Assembly: GCA_022702545.1 (NCBI GenBank)
Contig: JAHRBC010000001.1
Coordinates: 2,232,001-2,296,000 of the forward strand
DNA from: Phycomyces nitens
Lineage: Eukaryota > Mucoromycota > Mucoromycetes > Mucorales > Phycomycetaceae
DNA: 64,000 nt
Reading direction: 5' to 3'
Shown: in pieces, positions 1 to 9,915 of the stretch
Layout of the letters: every line of letters begins with the position of its first letter
Position numbering within the stretch: the first letter of the stretch is position 1
Translations under genes and position numbers: made by a program
Notes under the pieces: generated by a model
The model's database searches: none
What the model was told of the DNA's origin: nothing
What the model saw: the letters and a program-made list of their open reading frames with translations, nothing else

Positions 1-3000
1 ATTGCCACCAAGTTGATTGTAGATGAGGCAATTAAAGATAATCTTGCCGTCCAACATGTCCTGGTATTTCGCAGAACTGGATCAAATGTACCCTGGACAG
101 AGGATAGAGATGTATGGTGGCATGATGAGATGGCCAAGGCACGCCCCTACTGCCCATTCACGAACATGAGTTCCGAGGACCCCTTGTTTCTGCTGTATAC
201 ATCTGGATCGACTGGCACTCCAAAGGGAATTGTGCATACTACTGCAGGCTACCTTGTTGGAGCAGGTTCTACGGTAAAATATGTGTTTGATTACCAGCCT
301 GGAGACATTCATGCCTGTACAGCCGATATTGGATGGATTACTGGCCATACTTACATTGTATATGGCCCTCTTGTTCTTGGTGGCACCACTGTTCTGTTTG
401 AATCTACTCCTACTTATCCTGATCCTTCCCGTTTCTGGAAGATGGCCGAGAAGCACAAGGTTACCCAGTTCTACACCGCTCCAACTGCCATTCGTGCTCT
501 CCGTCGCTTGGGAGATGAGTGGTTGGAAGGAATTGACCTCTCTAGCCTAAGAGTAATTGGGTCTGTTGGTGAGCCGATTAACCCTGAGGCCTGGGAATGG
601 TACAATACACAGGTTGGAAAAGGAGAATGTGCTGTGGTTGACACCTACTGGCAAACCGAGACAGGCTCTATTATTATCAGTCCACTACCAGGTGTTACAC
701 CCACCAAACCTGGATCAGCCACACTTCCTTTCTTTGGAATCAAGCCTGTCATCCTAGATCCTCAGACTGGTGTTGAGCTAGAGGGTAACGATGTAACGGG
801 TGTGCTGGCCATCTCCCAGCCTTGGCCTTCCATGGCACGCACTATCCACAATAACCACCACCGCTACCTTGACACCTATTTCAACCCCTACAAGGGCTTT
901 TACTTTACAGGTGATGGAGCTAGCCGTGATAAGGATGGCTATATCTGGATCCGTGGCCGTGTCGATGGTAATAAAATGTTATTATGAGAGTTGAGTGTTG
1001 AGTGTTGACTGACCAGATCCTTAATATATATATAAAACTTTAGATGTCATCAATGTGTCTGGTCACCGTCTGTCTACTGCTGAAATCGAGTCTGCACTTA
1101 TTCACCACGAGTCTGTAGCCGAGGCTGCTGTTGTTGGTGGCCATGACGAGCTCACTGGCCAATGCATTCACGCATTTGCCACCTTGAAGCCCAATGTCGA
1201 TGTATCGGATGGTCTTGAAAAAGAGCTCTCTCTCCAGGTTCGCAAAGTGATCGGGGTAAGTTAAAATTCAAGGTTAAGTTGGGTGTACCGTTCCAACAGA
1301 AGCTATTCTTGGTTCGCTCACAACACTTTTGTTTAGCCATTTGCAACCCCCAAATGCATTTATGTTGTTTCCGACCTCCCCAAGACTCGTTCCGGAAAGA
1401 TTATGCGCCGGATTCTGCGCAAGATTGTCAACGGAGAACATGATGACCTTGGAGACATTTCTACCCTGGCAGATCCTCTGTAAGATTCCCCCCCAAAAAA
1501 CAACAACCTCATATTGAAAAAAAAGTCAATTAAACAAAGTGGGATATTCTAGTGTCGTTGATAGTCTGATTGCCAAGGTCCACCCGGAAGCCTTGGTCAA
1601 CAAAAGTAATTATATATTCTCTTACACTCTAGGGTCAATCAAAGGATTACTCATTTAGAGATAAAACGGAAGATCTAACGTATATGCTGTTCTGTAGCAC
1701 ATCAAGACGAAACCCCAAAAGAGTCTGGTACGACTGCTGAGCCCGATGCACCCGGATCCTCCAGCGATAATGACCCTGAAAGAAAGCCTGTTGAATTGAA
1801 AACAGAAGGAGAAGACTGGTTTGCACTGCAAGTACTCAAGCACTCTTAAAGACTTTGTGTGTCTAACATTGTGCTCTAGATTCAATCCAGATGCCAAAAA
1901 ACGCCTTGATGTTGATCTGGTCCATTCATTTGACCATGATGGAGTCGTATGCAGTGTCAAGTTTAGCCCGGATGGCTACTTTTTGGCCACTGGTGGAAAT
2001 AGACTGACCAAGATCTACGACACTACCTATGGCGCACTAATAGCGTAAATTAACCTTTAGCCGCCTGGCAACAGTTGATCTAATTTATAACATTTAGGGT
2101 TCTTGAGGACGAAAACTCTGATGAGGCAGAGTCGTACATTCGGGCCCTTAGTTTCAGCCCAGATGGAAGATATATTGCAACTGGCTCTGAAGATCAAAAG
2201 ATTCGTGTATGTGGCTCACTTTTGGGATATAGAGATTCTAACTTGTGCTCTAGATCTGGGATATCGCAAAAAAGTGTATTACAAGAGAGCTTGTTGGACA
2301 TGAGCAGGATATATATTCGCTTGACTTTAGTGGAGATGGCCGTGTGTTGGTATCTGGCTCTGGAGACAAGACTGCTCGTGTGTGGGATTGGGTCAAGGGA
2401 GAATGTGTCTGGAAACTCAAAGTAGACTCGGAAGATGTGTTGAATACCAATGTAACGAGTGTCTCGATTTCCCCAGATGGACGCCTGGTTGCTACCGGAA
2501 GTCTTGACGGCATGGTCAGAATCTGGGACATTGAAAAAGGAGAATTGATTGAGGAACTTTTGGGCCATGAAAATAGTGTCTATTCAGTTAGTTTTATGCC
2601 AGACAACGGTAGTTTGGTGAGTGGCAGCATTGACAAGACAGGATGCCTATGGAGAATAGGAGCAAGCCGGCCACCTGGAGATATGCAGGCCTGCAAGCAA
2701 AGGTTTGTAGGTCACAAGGTAAATATATTCTTTCTCTTTATTTTTTTGAAATGGAGTTTTGTTTAGGGAGCAAAAATAGACTTCCTTTAACTCTTGTCCG
2801 ACTCTGTAGGACTCTATATTGTCGGTGGCCACAACGCCCTGTGGAGAGTGGGTCGTGTCAGGCTCAAAGGACAGAAATGTCCAGTTCTGGGATCCCCACA
2901 CCGGAGAAAACCAATTCTTGCTCCAAGGACACACTCAATCAGGTAAGTGCAATAAATGGCTGACCATTGATTCACCCTCTTTCTAGTCATTTCGGTTGCA

Positions 3001-3078
3001 GTCAGTCAAGGCAAAAGAAGCCTGTTTGCTACGGCGTCTATTGATAACAGGGCTCGGGTGTGGAGCTATGTAAAATAA
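1..3078 (+). CDS. Acetyl-CoA synthetase fused to a Tup1-type WD40 propeller (5' end outside window)
   Basis: Partial at the left edge, open from base 1. Exons read: 1-967, 1044-1255, 1337-1479, 1553-1605, 1698-1827, 1880-2044, 2098-2206, 2254-2718, 2810-2942, 2987-3078. The first four exons encode the C-terminal two-thirds of AMP-forming acetyl-CoA synthetase (acetate + ATP + CoA to acetyl-CoA). The adenylation motif [11 protein letters not shown] and the acetyl-regulated lysine motif TRSGKIMRR are both present, so this half looks catalytically sound. The frame continues after [21 protein letters not shown] through an intron (1606-1697, CTAAC branch site) into an acidic/Ser-rich linker and then seven WD40 blades typical of the Tup1 corepressor. 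The Tup1 part has no in-frame ATG before blade 4, and only about 40 nt separate it from the alternative ACS stop at 1656-1658. I therefore model one gene. The alternative is intron retention giving ACS alone, with the WD40 part a silent fragment. Both domain calls are firm; the fusion is an inference. Confidence 0.72.
1606..1697 (+). other. Intron joining the ACS and Tup1 halves (fusion or isoform switch)
   Basis: The donor GTAATT at 1606 and the acceptor ending TGTAG at 1697 enclose 92 nt, with CTAAC at 1675-1679 about 19 nt before the acceptor. Removal joins phase 1 (A) to CA and gives NKTHQDETPK, in frame with the WD40 exons. Retention runs to TAG at 1656-1658 and ends ACS with an 18-residue tail. 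Another AG at 1631-1632 would also end at that stop. The splice choice therefore decides between plain ACS and ACS-Tup1. Confidence 0.65.
1698..3078 (+). other. Tup1-like linker and seven-blade WD40 domain
   Basis: This is the C-terminal half of the fusion model. The stretch [19 protein letters not shown] matches the conserved segment before the Tup1 propeller, and [17 protein letters not shown] is the characteristic first blade. Blades 2-7 follow, with [63 protein letters not shown] and [12 protein letters not shown]. In Tup1/Groucho corepressors this propeller docks DNA-bound repressors. The N-terminal Cyc8-binding coiled coil of ordinary Tup1 is absent; ACS takes its place. Exons run to a TAA at 3076-3078. 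Confidence 0.85.
1828..1879 (+). other. GC-AG intron
   Basis: The donor is GCAAGT at 1828 and the acceptor CTCTAG ends at 1879; a CTAAC branch site lies at 1863-1867. Splicing CT to A gives DWFALFNP, the expected Tup1 sequence. The nearby GT at 1831 would break the frame. This is one of two GC-AG introns in the window, both with GCAAGT. Confidence 0.8.
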
Positions 3079-3724
3079 AGATCACAAGTTGTATTAATCC
3101 ATATATTCATCTGTGGGGATATCATGCAAATGTGGGAAATTGTCCCACATATTATATATATATTTATATATACATATATTGATTGTATTGGGCAAGCAGT
3201 CTCCAGCTGACAAGAAGAATAGAAAACGAGGAAGTAATGAGACGATTGGCTTCTGATCTCTCTGCCCCACCTTTTGTCAAAGCGTCTGTTTGAGACTCAT
3301 TTGGCTGAAGGGATCACAAAAAATAAGAATAAGAATAAAAATAAAATAAATAAGCATCCCAAGCGTGGGAGGTCTTGTTGAACTGCAAATGGCCTGGTTT
3401 AGCCATTATCATTCACCTGTGGCTTACATCAGCTCACTGTGTCTGTGTATTTTAGATCTTGGTGATATCGGCCAATTGCAAAATAATTTATATATGTGTA
3501 TATTTTTTGTTCTTATTATATACATCTGGCTTACGTGAGCCAAAAAAAAGAAAAAGAAAAAAGAAAAAAGCAACATATCTTTACACCAATTTCTCCACAA
3601 CTTTAGGGTCGCACCAAAAAGAAATTCGTGTGAATCAGAGCTATCCGTAATTGGCTTGCAGAGCACACATATAAATATCTCTTTTGCCTATCCCCCTTTT
3701 CCCTTTCACTTATCTCATACTCCA
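3079..3724 (+). promoter_or_regulatory. Intergenic region and promoter of the second ACS gene
   Basis: This 646-base gap lies between tandem ACS genes. It contains AT-rich 3' sequence with a TA-rich run near 3152-3180, an A/AAG-rich tract at 3542-3570, and a TATA-like TATAAATA at 3670-3677, 48 nt before the ATG. No gene is visible. The TATA assignment rests only on motif and distance. Confidence 0.45.
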
Positions 3725-6700
3725 ATGACCATCTCAGAATCCGTTCAAGATCCAATCTACCCTGTCCCCGAGCGCCTCACTGGAAAGCACAAGGCTAATG
3801 TCCAGACAATGGCCGAGTACAAGGCTATGTGGGAGTCTAGTGTGAACAACCGAGACGAGTTCTTTGGAAAGGTATGTAGATAGAGCCAAGAAACAGTTAC
3901 TCATGCCCTTTGCAGCTGGGTCGCGACCTCTTGAGCTGGTCCAAGCCTTTCGAGACCGTACAGCACGGAAGTTTCTACGAAGGAGATGTTGCCTGGTTCC
4001 TCGAGGGTGAATTGAACGCATGCTACAACTGTGTTGACAGACATGCTCTTGCCACCCCAAACAACGTAAGAAAGCAAAAAATGAATTCACAGCTTTAGGC
4101 TGACCTTGTCCTGTAGATTGCCATTATCCACGAAGGTGATGAGCCCGAGAATGTGCGCAGAATCACCTACAGAGAGCTTCTCCAGGATGTCTGCAGATTG
4201 GCAAATGTACTAAAGTCAATGGATGTTCGCAAGGGTGACAATATTGCCATTTACATGCCCATGGTTCCTGAGGCTGTTGTGGCTATGCTGGCATGTGCCC
4301 GTGTTGGTGCCGTTCACTCTGTTGTGTTTGCCGGTTTCTCTTCAGACTCTTTGCGCGACCGTATCATTGATTGTGGTGCCCGTGTTGTCTTGACTGCTGA
4401 CGAAGGTCGTCGTGGAGGAAAGAATATTGCCACCAAGCGTATCGTAGATGAGGCCATCAAGGGTACCACTACAGTTGAACACGTCTTGGTCTATCGCAGA
4501 ACTGGATCAGAAGTGCCCTGGACCAAGAACAGAGATCTTTGGTGGCATGATGAGATGGAAAAGGCACGCCCTTATTGTCCTGTTACGAGCATGAGCTCCG
4601 AAGACCCCCTCTTCTTGTTGTACACTTCTGGCTCTACCGGTACACCAAAGGGTGTCGTCCACACCACCGCTGGCTACCTTCTCGGTGCTGCCTCTACTGT
4701 CAAGTATATCTTTGATTACCAGCCTGGAGATATCCATGCCTGCATGGCCGATATTGGATGGATTACTGGCCATACTTACATTGTATATGGTCCCCTTGCT
4801 CTTGGTGCCACAACTGTCTTGTTTGAATCTACTCCTACTTATCCTGATCCTTCCCGTTTCTGGAAAATGGTTCAGAAGCACAAGGTTACCCAGTTCTATA
4901 CCGCCCCAACTGCCATTCGTGCCCTCCGTCGTTTGGGTGATAAGTGGCTGGCCGATAGCGATCTCTCCAGTCTACGAGTAATTGGCTCTGTTGGTGAGCC
5001 CATCAATCCTGAGGCCTGGGACTGGTACAACACCCAGGTTGGCAAGGGCAAGTGTGCTGTCGTGGATACTTACTGGCAAACCGAGACTGGATCTATCATC
5101 ATCAGTCCATTGCCAGGCGTCACCAAGACAAAGCCTGGATCTGCCACATTCCCCTTCTTTGGTATCAACGCCGTCATCCTGGACCCTCAGACTGGTGCTG
5201 AGCTCAAGGGTAACGATGTAACGGGTGTGCTGGCCATTTCCCAACCCTGGCCTTCTATGGCTCGCACTGTCTACAACAACCACCACCGCTACCTTGACAC
5301 CTATCTTAACCCCTACAAGGGCTTCTACTTCACAGGCGACGGTGCCAGCCGTGATAAGGATGGCTATATCTGGATCCGTGGCCGTGTCGATGGTAATAAT
5401 ATTATTGGATTTATCGGGATTTAATGTTGGAAAACGGGAAAATACAGTGAAGAATTCTCTCAATTTTCCATATGTGAGAAGCGCAAGTTTACTGATTGTG
5501 TGGCAAATTGTCTTTAGATGTCATCAATGTGTCTGGTCACCGTCTGTCTACTGCTGAAATCGAGTCTGCACTTATTCACCACGAGTCTGTAGCCGAGGCT
5601 GCTGTTGTTGGTGGCCAAGATGACCTCACTGGCCAGTGCATTCACGCATTTGCCACCCTGAAGCCCAATGTCGATGTATCGGATGGTCTTGAGAGAGAAC
5701 TTTCTCTCCAGGTTCGCAAAGTGATCGGGGTAAGTTAAAATTTAAGGTCAAGTTTGTTGTTGTAACTCGAGTCTAATCAACCTATTGGATGGGCGTCTGT
5801 CTTTTGCAGCCATTTGCTACTCCTAAGCGCATTTATGTCGTCTCAGACCTCCCCAAGACTCGCTCCGGCAAGATTATGCGTCGTATCCTGCGCAAGATTG
5901 TCAACGGAGAGCACGATCAGCTTGGCGATATTTCCACTTTGGCTGATCCTTCGTAAGTTTATTCGCATTAAAGTTTTATTTTATTTTATTTTATTTTCGG
6001 ATCTTTATTTATCTGGGGCTGATCGTTTATCTTACATTGTGTGAATATTAGAATCGTCGAAGGTTTGATCGTAAAAGCACACGGTCCCAAGGCCGTATCC
6101 AATTCAACAAAGACAGTTACCAAGGAGATCACCAAGGAGATCACCAAGCCCTCGTCTACATCCACCTCTGTTAACAAGACTTCCTCTGTTGATGCCAATG
6201 GTGCCACCCAGAGTGTTGTTGTGAGCAAGGAGACCAAGACTGATGCCAATGGCGCAACCACCGTCACCACCACAACCACCACCACTACCACCAAGCCCGG
6301 CTGCCCCCCTGTAGTCTCCACAACCATCTCCAAAGAAACCACTGGTCCAGTTGTAAGCACCATCACCAAGACTGCCTCCCAGCCCGTTGTGACCACCACA
6401 ACCACCAAGGAAACCTCTTCCAAGCCCGTTGTAACCACCACAACCACCAAGGAAACCTCTTCCCAGCCCGTTGTGGTCACTACCGTCAAGGAGTCCGGCA
6501 AGCCTGCTGTGACCACCACAACCACTACCACCACAAGCAAGGATGTTTCCAAGCCTGCAGTAGTCACTACCACCATCAAGGAGGGATCCAAGCCCGGCGT
6601 CACTACCACCACAACTACAACCACTTACAAGGAGTCTTCCAAGCCAGAAGTAACCTCTACCACTACTGTCAAGCAGTCTTCTTCATCCTCTGGTCCAATC

Positions 6701-6820
6701 ATCACAGAGGTAAAGACCGACAGCAAGCCTGCAGTTGTCACCTCCAAGCCAGTCCAGGTTGAGGCCAAGGTAACTTGCCAAGAGACCAAAACATCTCCCA
6801 AGGTTCAGGCCAAGAAATAA
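3725..6820 (+). CDS. facA: Acetyl-CoA synthetase with Thr-rich C-terminal extension
   Basis: Six exons: 3725-3871, 3916-4065, 4117-5392, 5518-5729, 5810-5952, 6052-6820, giving 898 residues. AMP-forming acetyl-CoA synthetase makes acetyl-CoA from acetate for the glyoxylate cycle, lipids and protein acetylation. The N-terminal ACS domain starts at [29 protein letters not shown] (A3 core), [25 protein letters not shown] and TRSGKIMRR (catalytic lysine) are all present. Ordinary ACS proteins of about 650-680 residues end just after the ADPSVVE-like motif. Here the final exon continues [14 protein letters not shown] for about 250 more residues of Thr/Lys/Ser/Pro-rich sequence. It follows the ACS-Tup1 gene in tandem and shares intron positions with it, so the pair arose by duplication. 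The enzyme call is certain. The function of the tail is unknown; it could be a disordered or modified segment. The symbol follows fungal facA usage. Confidence 0.95.
6383..6466 (+). repeat. 42-nt tandem repeat in the Thr-rich ACS tail
   Basis: Two near-identical 42-base units (6383-6424 and 6425-6466) encode [14 protein letters not shown] and [14 protein letters not shown]. Looser copies flank them on both sides. The whole segment 6270-6660 is built from ACC/ACA threonine runs separated by KETSSKP-like spacers, which suggests growth by unequal exchange or slippage. Confidence 0.8.
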
Positions 6821-7026
6821 TCCCTTCATCTATCATTTTGTGAAAATATCGTTCAATAAAAAAAAATTAAATTGCGTCCTTTACATATGTTTGTCCTCCT
6901 TACATAATACAAAAGAAATACTGGCGTAGGTTGAATAAAGAACAAGTTCTCTCAAGATCAGAATCCAATGATCTTTCTACTGTACCTGTATCCATGTGAA
7001 AATGAGCAAGGCTTTACCCTTGGATG

Positions 7027-7047
7027 TGATGTCACCTTTCCACCAAT
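7027..7047 (+). promoter_or_regulatory. CRE-like and CCAAT motifs upstream of ETF beta
   Basis: TGATGTCA (7027-7034) and CCAAT within ACCAATCGG (7043-7047) lie about 95-110 nt before the ETF beta ATG. CCAAT boxes bind the HAP complex, which commonly controls fungal respiratory genes. That would suit a mitochondrial electron-transfer protein, but it is inferred from motifs only. Confidence 0.4.
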
Positions 7048-7138
7048 CGGCCTCCGGGATGGCAGTCCAAGGAACCCCGCCCATCTTTAAGCAGCCCCTT
7101 TCTTGACTCCAACAGCTCGTTCTTCTCTCTTCTTCACA

Positions 7139-8259
7139 ATGTCCAACCCCCTCCGTATCTACGTTCCCGTCAAGCGTGTCATTGACTATGGTAGGATGCC
7201 CTGCCTTGAAATATCCTCAAACACCATCCAACTGCTATGAAAAAAAATTGAGAAATAATACTATATTTCTTTTTTAGCTGTCAAGGTCCGCGTCAATCCC
7301 GCCAAGACCGATGTCGACCGTAGCGTAAAGCACAGCATGAACCCATTCGACGAAATTGCCATTGAGGAGGCTGTCCGCATGAAGGAGAAGAACACCAAGA
7401 TCGAGGTTGTCGCAATCTCATGCGGTACTGCCAAGAGCCAGGAGACTCTTCGCACTGCTCTTGCTATGGGTGCTGACCGCGCTGTTCACGTCGAGGTCAA
7501 GGACGACAGCACTCTCCAGCCTTTGGCCGTCGCCAAGCTTCTCCAGGCCTACACTGCCACCCAGGAGAGCAAGCCTGACCTCTTTATCCTTGGCAAGCAG
7601 GCCATTGATGACGATGCAAGCCAGACTGGTCAGATGTTGGCCGGCCTCTTGAACTGGCCCCAGGTAAAGACAATTGTGGATAGAGAATAACGCAATCAAT
7701 TTACCCTTTGCATGGGGGGGTTGTTGTTTTGTTGTTATTTTTTTGTGGGGAAGAGTACAGAGTTTAACAAGAGATTGGATTTCCTTTTTCCCACGCTCAT
7801 GGCAAAACACGGCCTAACTTTCTTGCTCCATTCTCTGTTGTGTTTATAGACCACCTTTGCTTCCAAGGTTGAGTTGGAAGGCCAGTCCCTCAAGGTCACT
7901 CGTGAAATTGATGGTGGTTTGGAGACCGTTCAGACCAAGTTGCCTGCCGTGATCACCACCGACTTGCGGTAAGATATCAACATTACATTAATATCGCCAA
8001 GGATCAAGACGTGTAAGATGTATGGGTATTTATGGTTACTATTAGTCTCAATGAGCCCCGTTATGCTTCTTTGCCCAACATCATGAAGGCCAAGAAGAAG
8101 CCCTTGGTCAAGTTGACCCCTGAGGATCTCGGTATTGACATTTCTCCCCGCATCTTGACTCTCAAGGTTGAGGAGCCTGCCAAGCGTGTTGGTGGTCGCA
8201 AGGTTGATAGTGTCGATGACTTGATTGACAAGCTCAAGAACGAAGCCAAGGTCCTTTAA
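7139..8259 (+). CDS. etfB: Electron transfer flavoprotein beta subunit
   Basis: Four exons (7139-7190, 7278-7663, 7850-7968, 8046-8259) give 256 residues, the normal family length. ETF beta pairs with ETF alpha in the mitochondrial matrix. It carries electrons from acyl-CoA and other flavin dehydrogenases to ETF-ubiquinone oxidoreductase, and binds AMP. Family signatures are the N-terminal [38 protein letters not shown], and the nucleotide-contact region [19 protein letters not shown]. The C-terminus ends with the usual Lys-rich segment and [15 protein letters not shown]. The ATG at 7139 starts directly with the conserved N-terminus. As in the family, no classical cleaved presequence is evident. 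It ends 236 bases before DPH7 on the same strand. Confidence is high. Confidence 0.97.
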
Positions 8260-8441
8260 AAAAAAAGACGAACCAAAAAGATATATATCAATATACAATG
8301 CTGTTTTGTAAACAAGCAATAGGATCATTATTAACGTGTGGAATGGCAGAACTATTCCTACGTAAAAACCAACGTTTTGTTAAAGGTTAAAGCTAGATGT
8401 CTTTTACTTGAATGAAAATGAATATATAATAAAAAAAGCCA

Positions 8442-8480
8442 CTCCTCTCTCTCTCTTTTTCTCTCTCTCTTTTTTTTTTA
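8442..8480 (+). repeat. Pyrimidine (CT/T) tract before DPH7
   Basis: A continuous CT then T run lies 16-54 nt before the DPH7 ATG. Such tracts are common as core-promoter or 5'UTR elements in fungi. There is no other gene in the 236-base gap. Confidence 0.5.
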
Positions 8481-8495
8481 TTTGTTTATTTTTTA

Positions 8496-9515
8496 ATGAC
8501 TAGTCTTCAGGCGCAATCGCACACTTCTTTTGATACTGGTTACAGTGCAGATTGCACCGAATTTTGTCCTCTTGTAGACTCGACAGATTATTTGGCGTGT
8601 GGAACTTATCAGCTTACAGACGAAACAAAAAACGACTCGCAGATTCGCAAAGGAAAACTCTATTTGTTTACAGTCGATCCCAAGAATAAGAATGGATTGC
8701 AACAACAACAGGTCATTGAAGGCCCAGCTATCCTTGACATGAAATGGAGCCATTCGCTTGTCGATAATCGCAAGGTGCTTGGTGTAGTGGACTCAATTGG
8801 TGGACTTGCACTGCATCACTTGACAGATCAGGGCAGATTGGAATCTCTTGGTCATTGTCAAGTGAGTGAGCCGGATGTTCTTTGTCTTTCGCTTGACTGG
8901 GCTAGTCGATTGAATGGGGATGATCATCGGATTGCGATATCTCATTCAAATGGAGACCTGTCAATAGTCTCGCCTTGTGAATCAGAGTGGAAAGTGGCAG
9001 ACCAATGGCATGCTCATGACCTTGAGGCCTGGATTACAGCCTTTAATTATTGGGATACTCGTACACTCTACTCAGGCGCAGACGATGGCCTGTTTAAAGG
9101 TTGGGATAGTCGGTCCCAGACAGCCCAGTTTACCAACAAGAGACACACCATGGGAGTCACTACCATGCAGTCTTCTCCATTCCAAGAGCATACTTTGGTA
9201 ACTGGTAGTTATGATGAAAACATCTACTTTTGGGACACAAGATCCATGCGAATGCCGCTCAACACTGTCCAAACACCCGGTGGAGGTATCTGGCGTCTAA
9301 AATGGCACCCAACCAAGGCCAATATCTTATTGTCTGCTTCTATGCATGCTGGTGCCTTTGTCATTGACACCAATACCCAAGAAATTGTCCATTCTTTCCT
9401 TGATCACACTTCAATGGTATATGGCGCAGACTGGTCGTATGTTCATAATGACTGGGTAGCGTCGTGTTCGTTTTACGATCATACAATGCATCTTTGGGAT
9501 GCCTCAACTGCCTAG
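8496..9515 (+). CDS. dph7: Diphthine methylesterase, WD40 protein
   Basis: Single exon, 339 residues. DPH7 (yeast Rrt2, human WDR85) removes the methyl ester from methylated diphthine on elongation factor 2, preparing it for the final amidation to diphthamide; it acts in the cytosol. The family N-terminus is visible: SADCTEFCPL followed by YLACGTYQL. A series of WD-type blades follows, including SGADDGLFKGWDSR, TGSYDENIYFWDTR, a histidine-rich IWRLKWHP segment, and a final SCSFYDHTMHLWDAS. The length matches the family (about 340-390). The ATG at 8496 follows the pyrimidine tract, and no intron is needed. It converges with ATP18; the stop codons are 108 bases apart. Confidence 0.92.
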   Translation: MTSLQAQSHTSFDTGYSADCTEFCPLVDSTDYLACGTYQLTDETKNDSQIRKGKLYLFTVDPKNKNGLQQQQVIEGPAILDMKWSHSLVDNRKVLGVVDSIGGLALHHLTDQGRLESLGHCQVSEPDVLCLSLDWASRLNGDDHRIAISHSNGDLSIVSPCESEWKVADQWHAHDLEAWITAFNYWDTRTLYSGADDGLFKGWDSRSQTAQFTNKRHTMGVTTMQSSPFQEHTLVTGSYDENIYFWDTRSMRMPLNTVQTPGGGIWRLKWHPTKANILLSASMHAGAFVIDTNTQEIVHSFLDHTSMVYGADWSYVHNDWVASCSFYDHTMHLWDASTA

Positions 9516-9530
9516 AATATTCACTTTATA

Positions 9531-9555
9531 TACACACACACACATACACACACAT
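9531..9555 (+). repeat. CA microsatellite in the DPH7 3' region
   Basis: A short (CA)n run, interrupted once by TA, lies between the convergent DPH7 and ATP18 genes. It probably falls in the 3'UTR of DPH7. Confidence 0.7.
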
Positions 9556-9622
9556 AATTATAGCCATCATACTATGTTTTTTTATATTAAAAAAAACATA
9601 AAATGTCTGCTTTCTTTTTTTT

Positions 9623-9915
9623 TTAATGATCCTTCTTGCCAGCAGCGACTGGAATAATAATTAAAGAATTGGTAAGTTGTTTAACAATTAGAAGTGCAAA
9701 ATATCTATTTTACCTGCAGGGTTTCTGGGGTCGTTCTTATACTCGTCAACTACAAGAGCAACGTTAAATACAGGAACGCGTTGGAATGCTGTCTACTTAC
9801 GGTTGACCATGGCGTCTTGCATCTTGGCGACAAGGTAGAAAACGGCAGCACCACCGATAATGAAAGGTCCAGCGGGACGAAGGACAGGAGTAGACCACTT
9901 GCGCAAACCAAACAT
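9623..9915 (-). CDS. atp18: F1Fo ATP synthase subunit J (ATP18)
   Basis: Three small exons on the minus strand (9801-9915, 9714-9749, 9623-9648) give a 58-residue protein, matching yeast Atp18 (59 residues). The N-terminal MFGLRKWSTPVLRPAGPF leads into one transmembrane helix (FIIGGAAVFYLVAKMQDAM). The family signature DEYKNDPRNP follows, then the C-terminal VAAGKKDH. Subunit J sits in the inner-membrane Fo sector and supports dimer stability. Both introns have GT-AG ends, and the second and third exons are only 36 and 26 nt. The frame stays open upstream to an ATG at 9999, but the family begins at MFGLR, so I start at 9915. Confidence 0.88.

Noticed and set aside
5986..6624. Val-rich 212-codon minus-strand frame
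   Set aside because: It is the complement of the ACC/ACA threonine repeats in the ACS tail.
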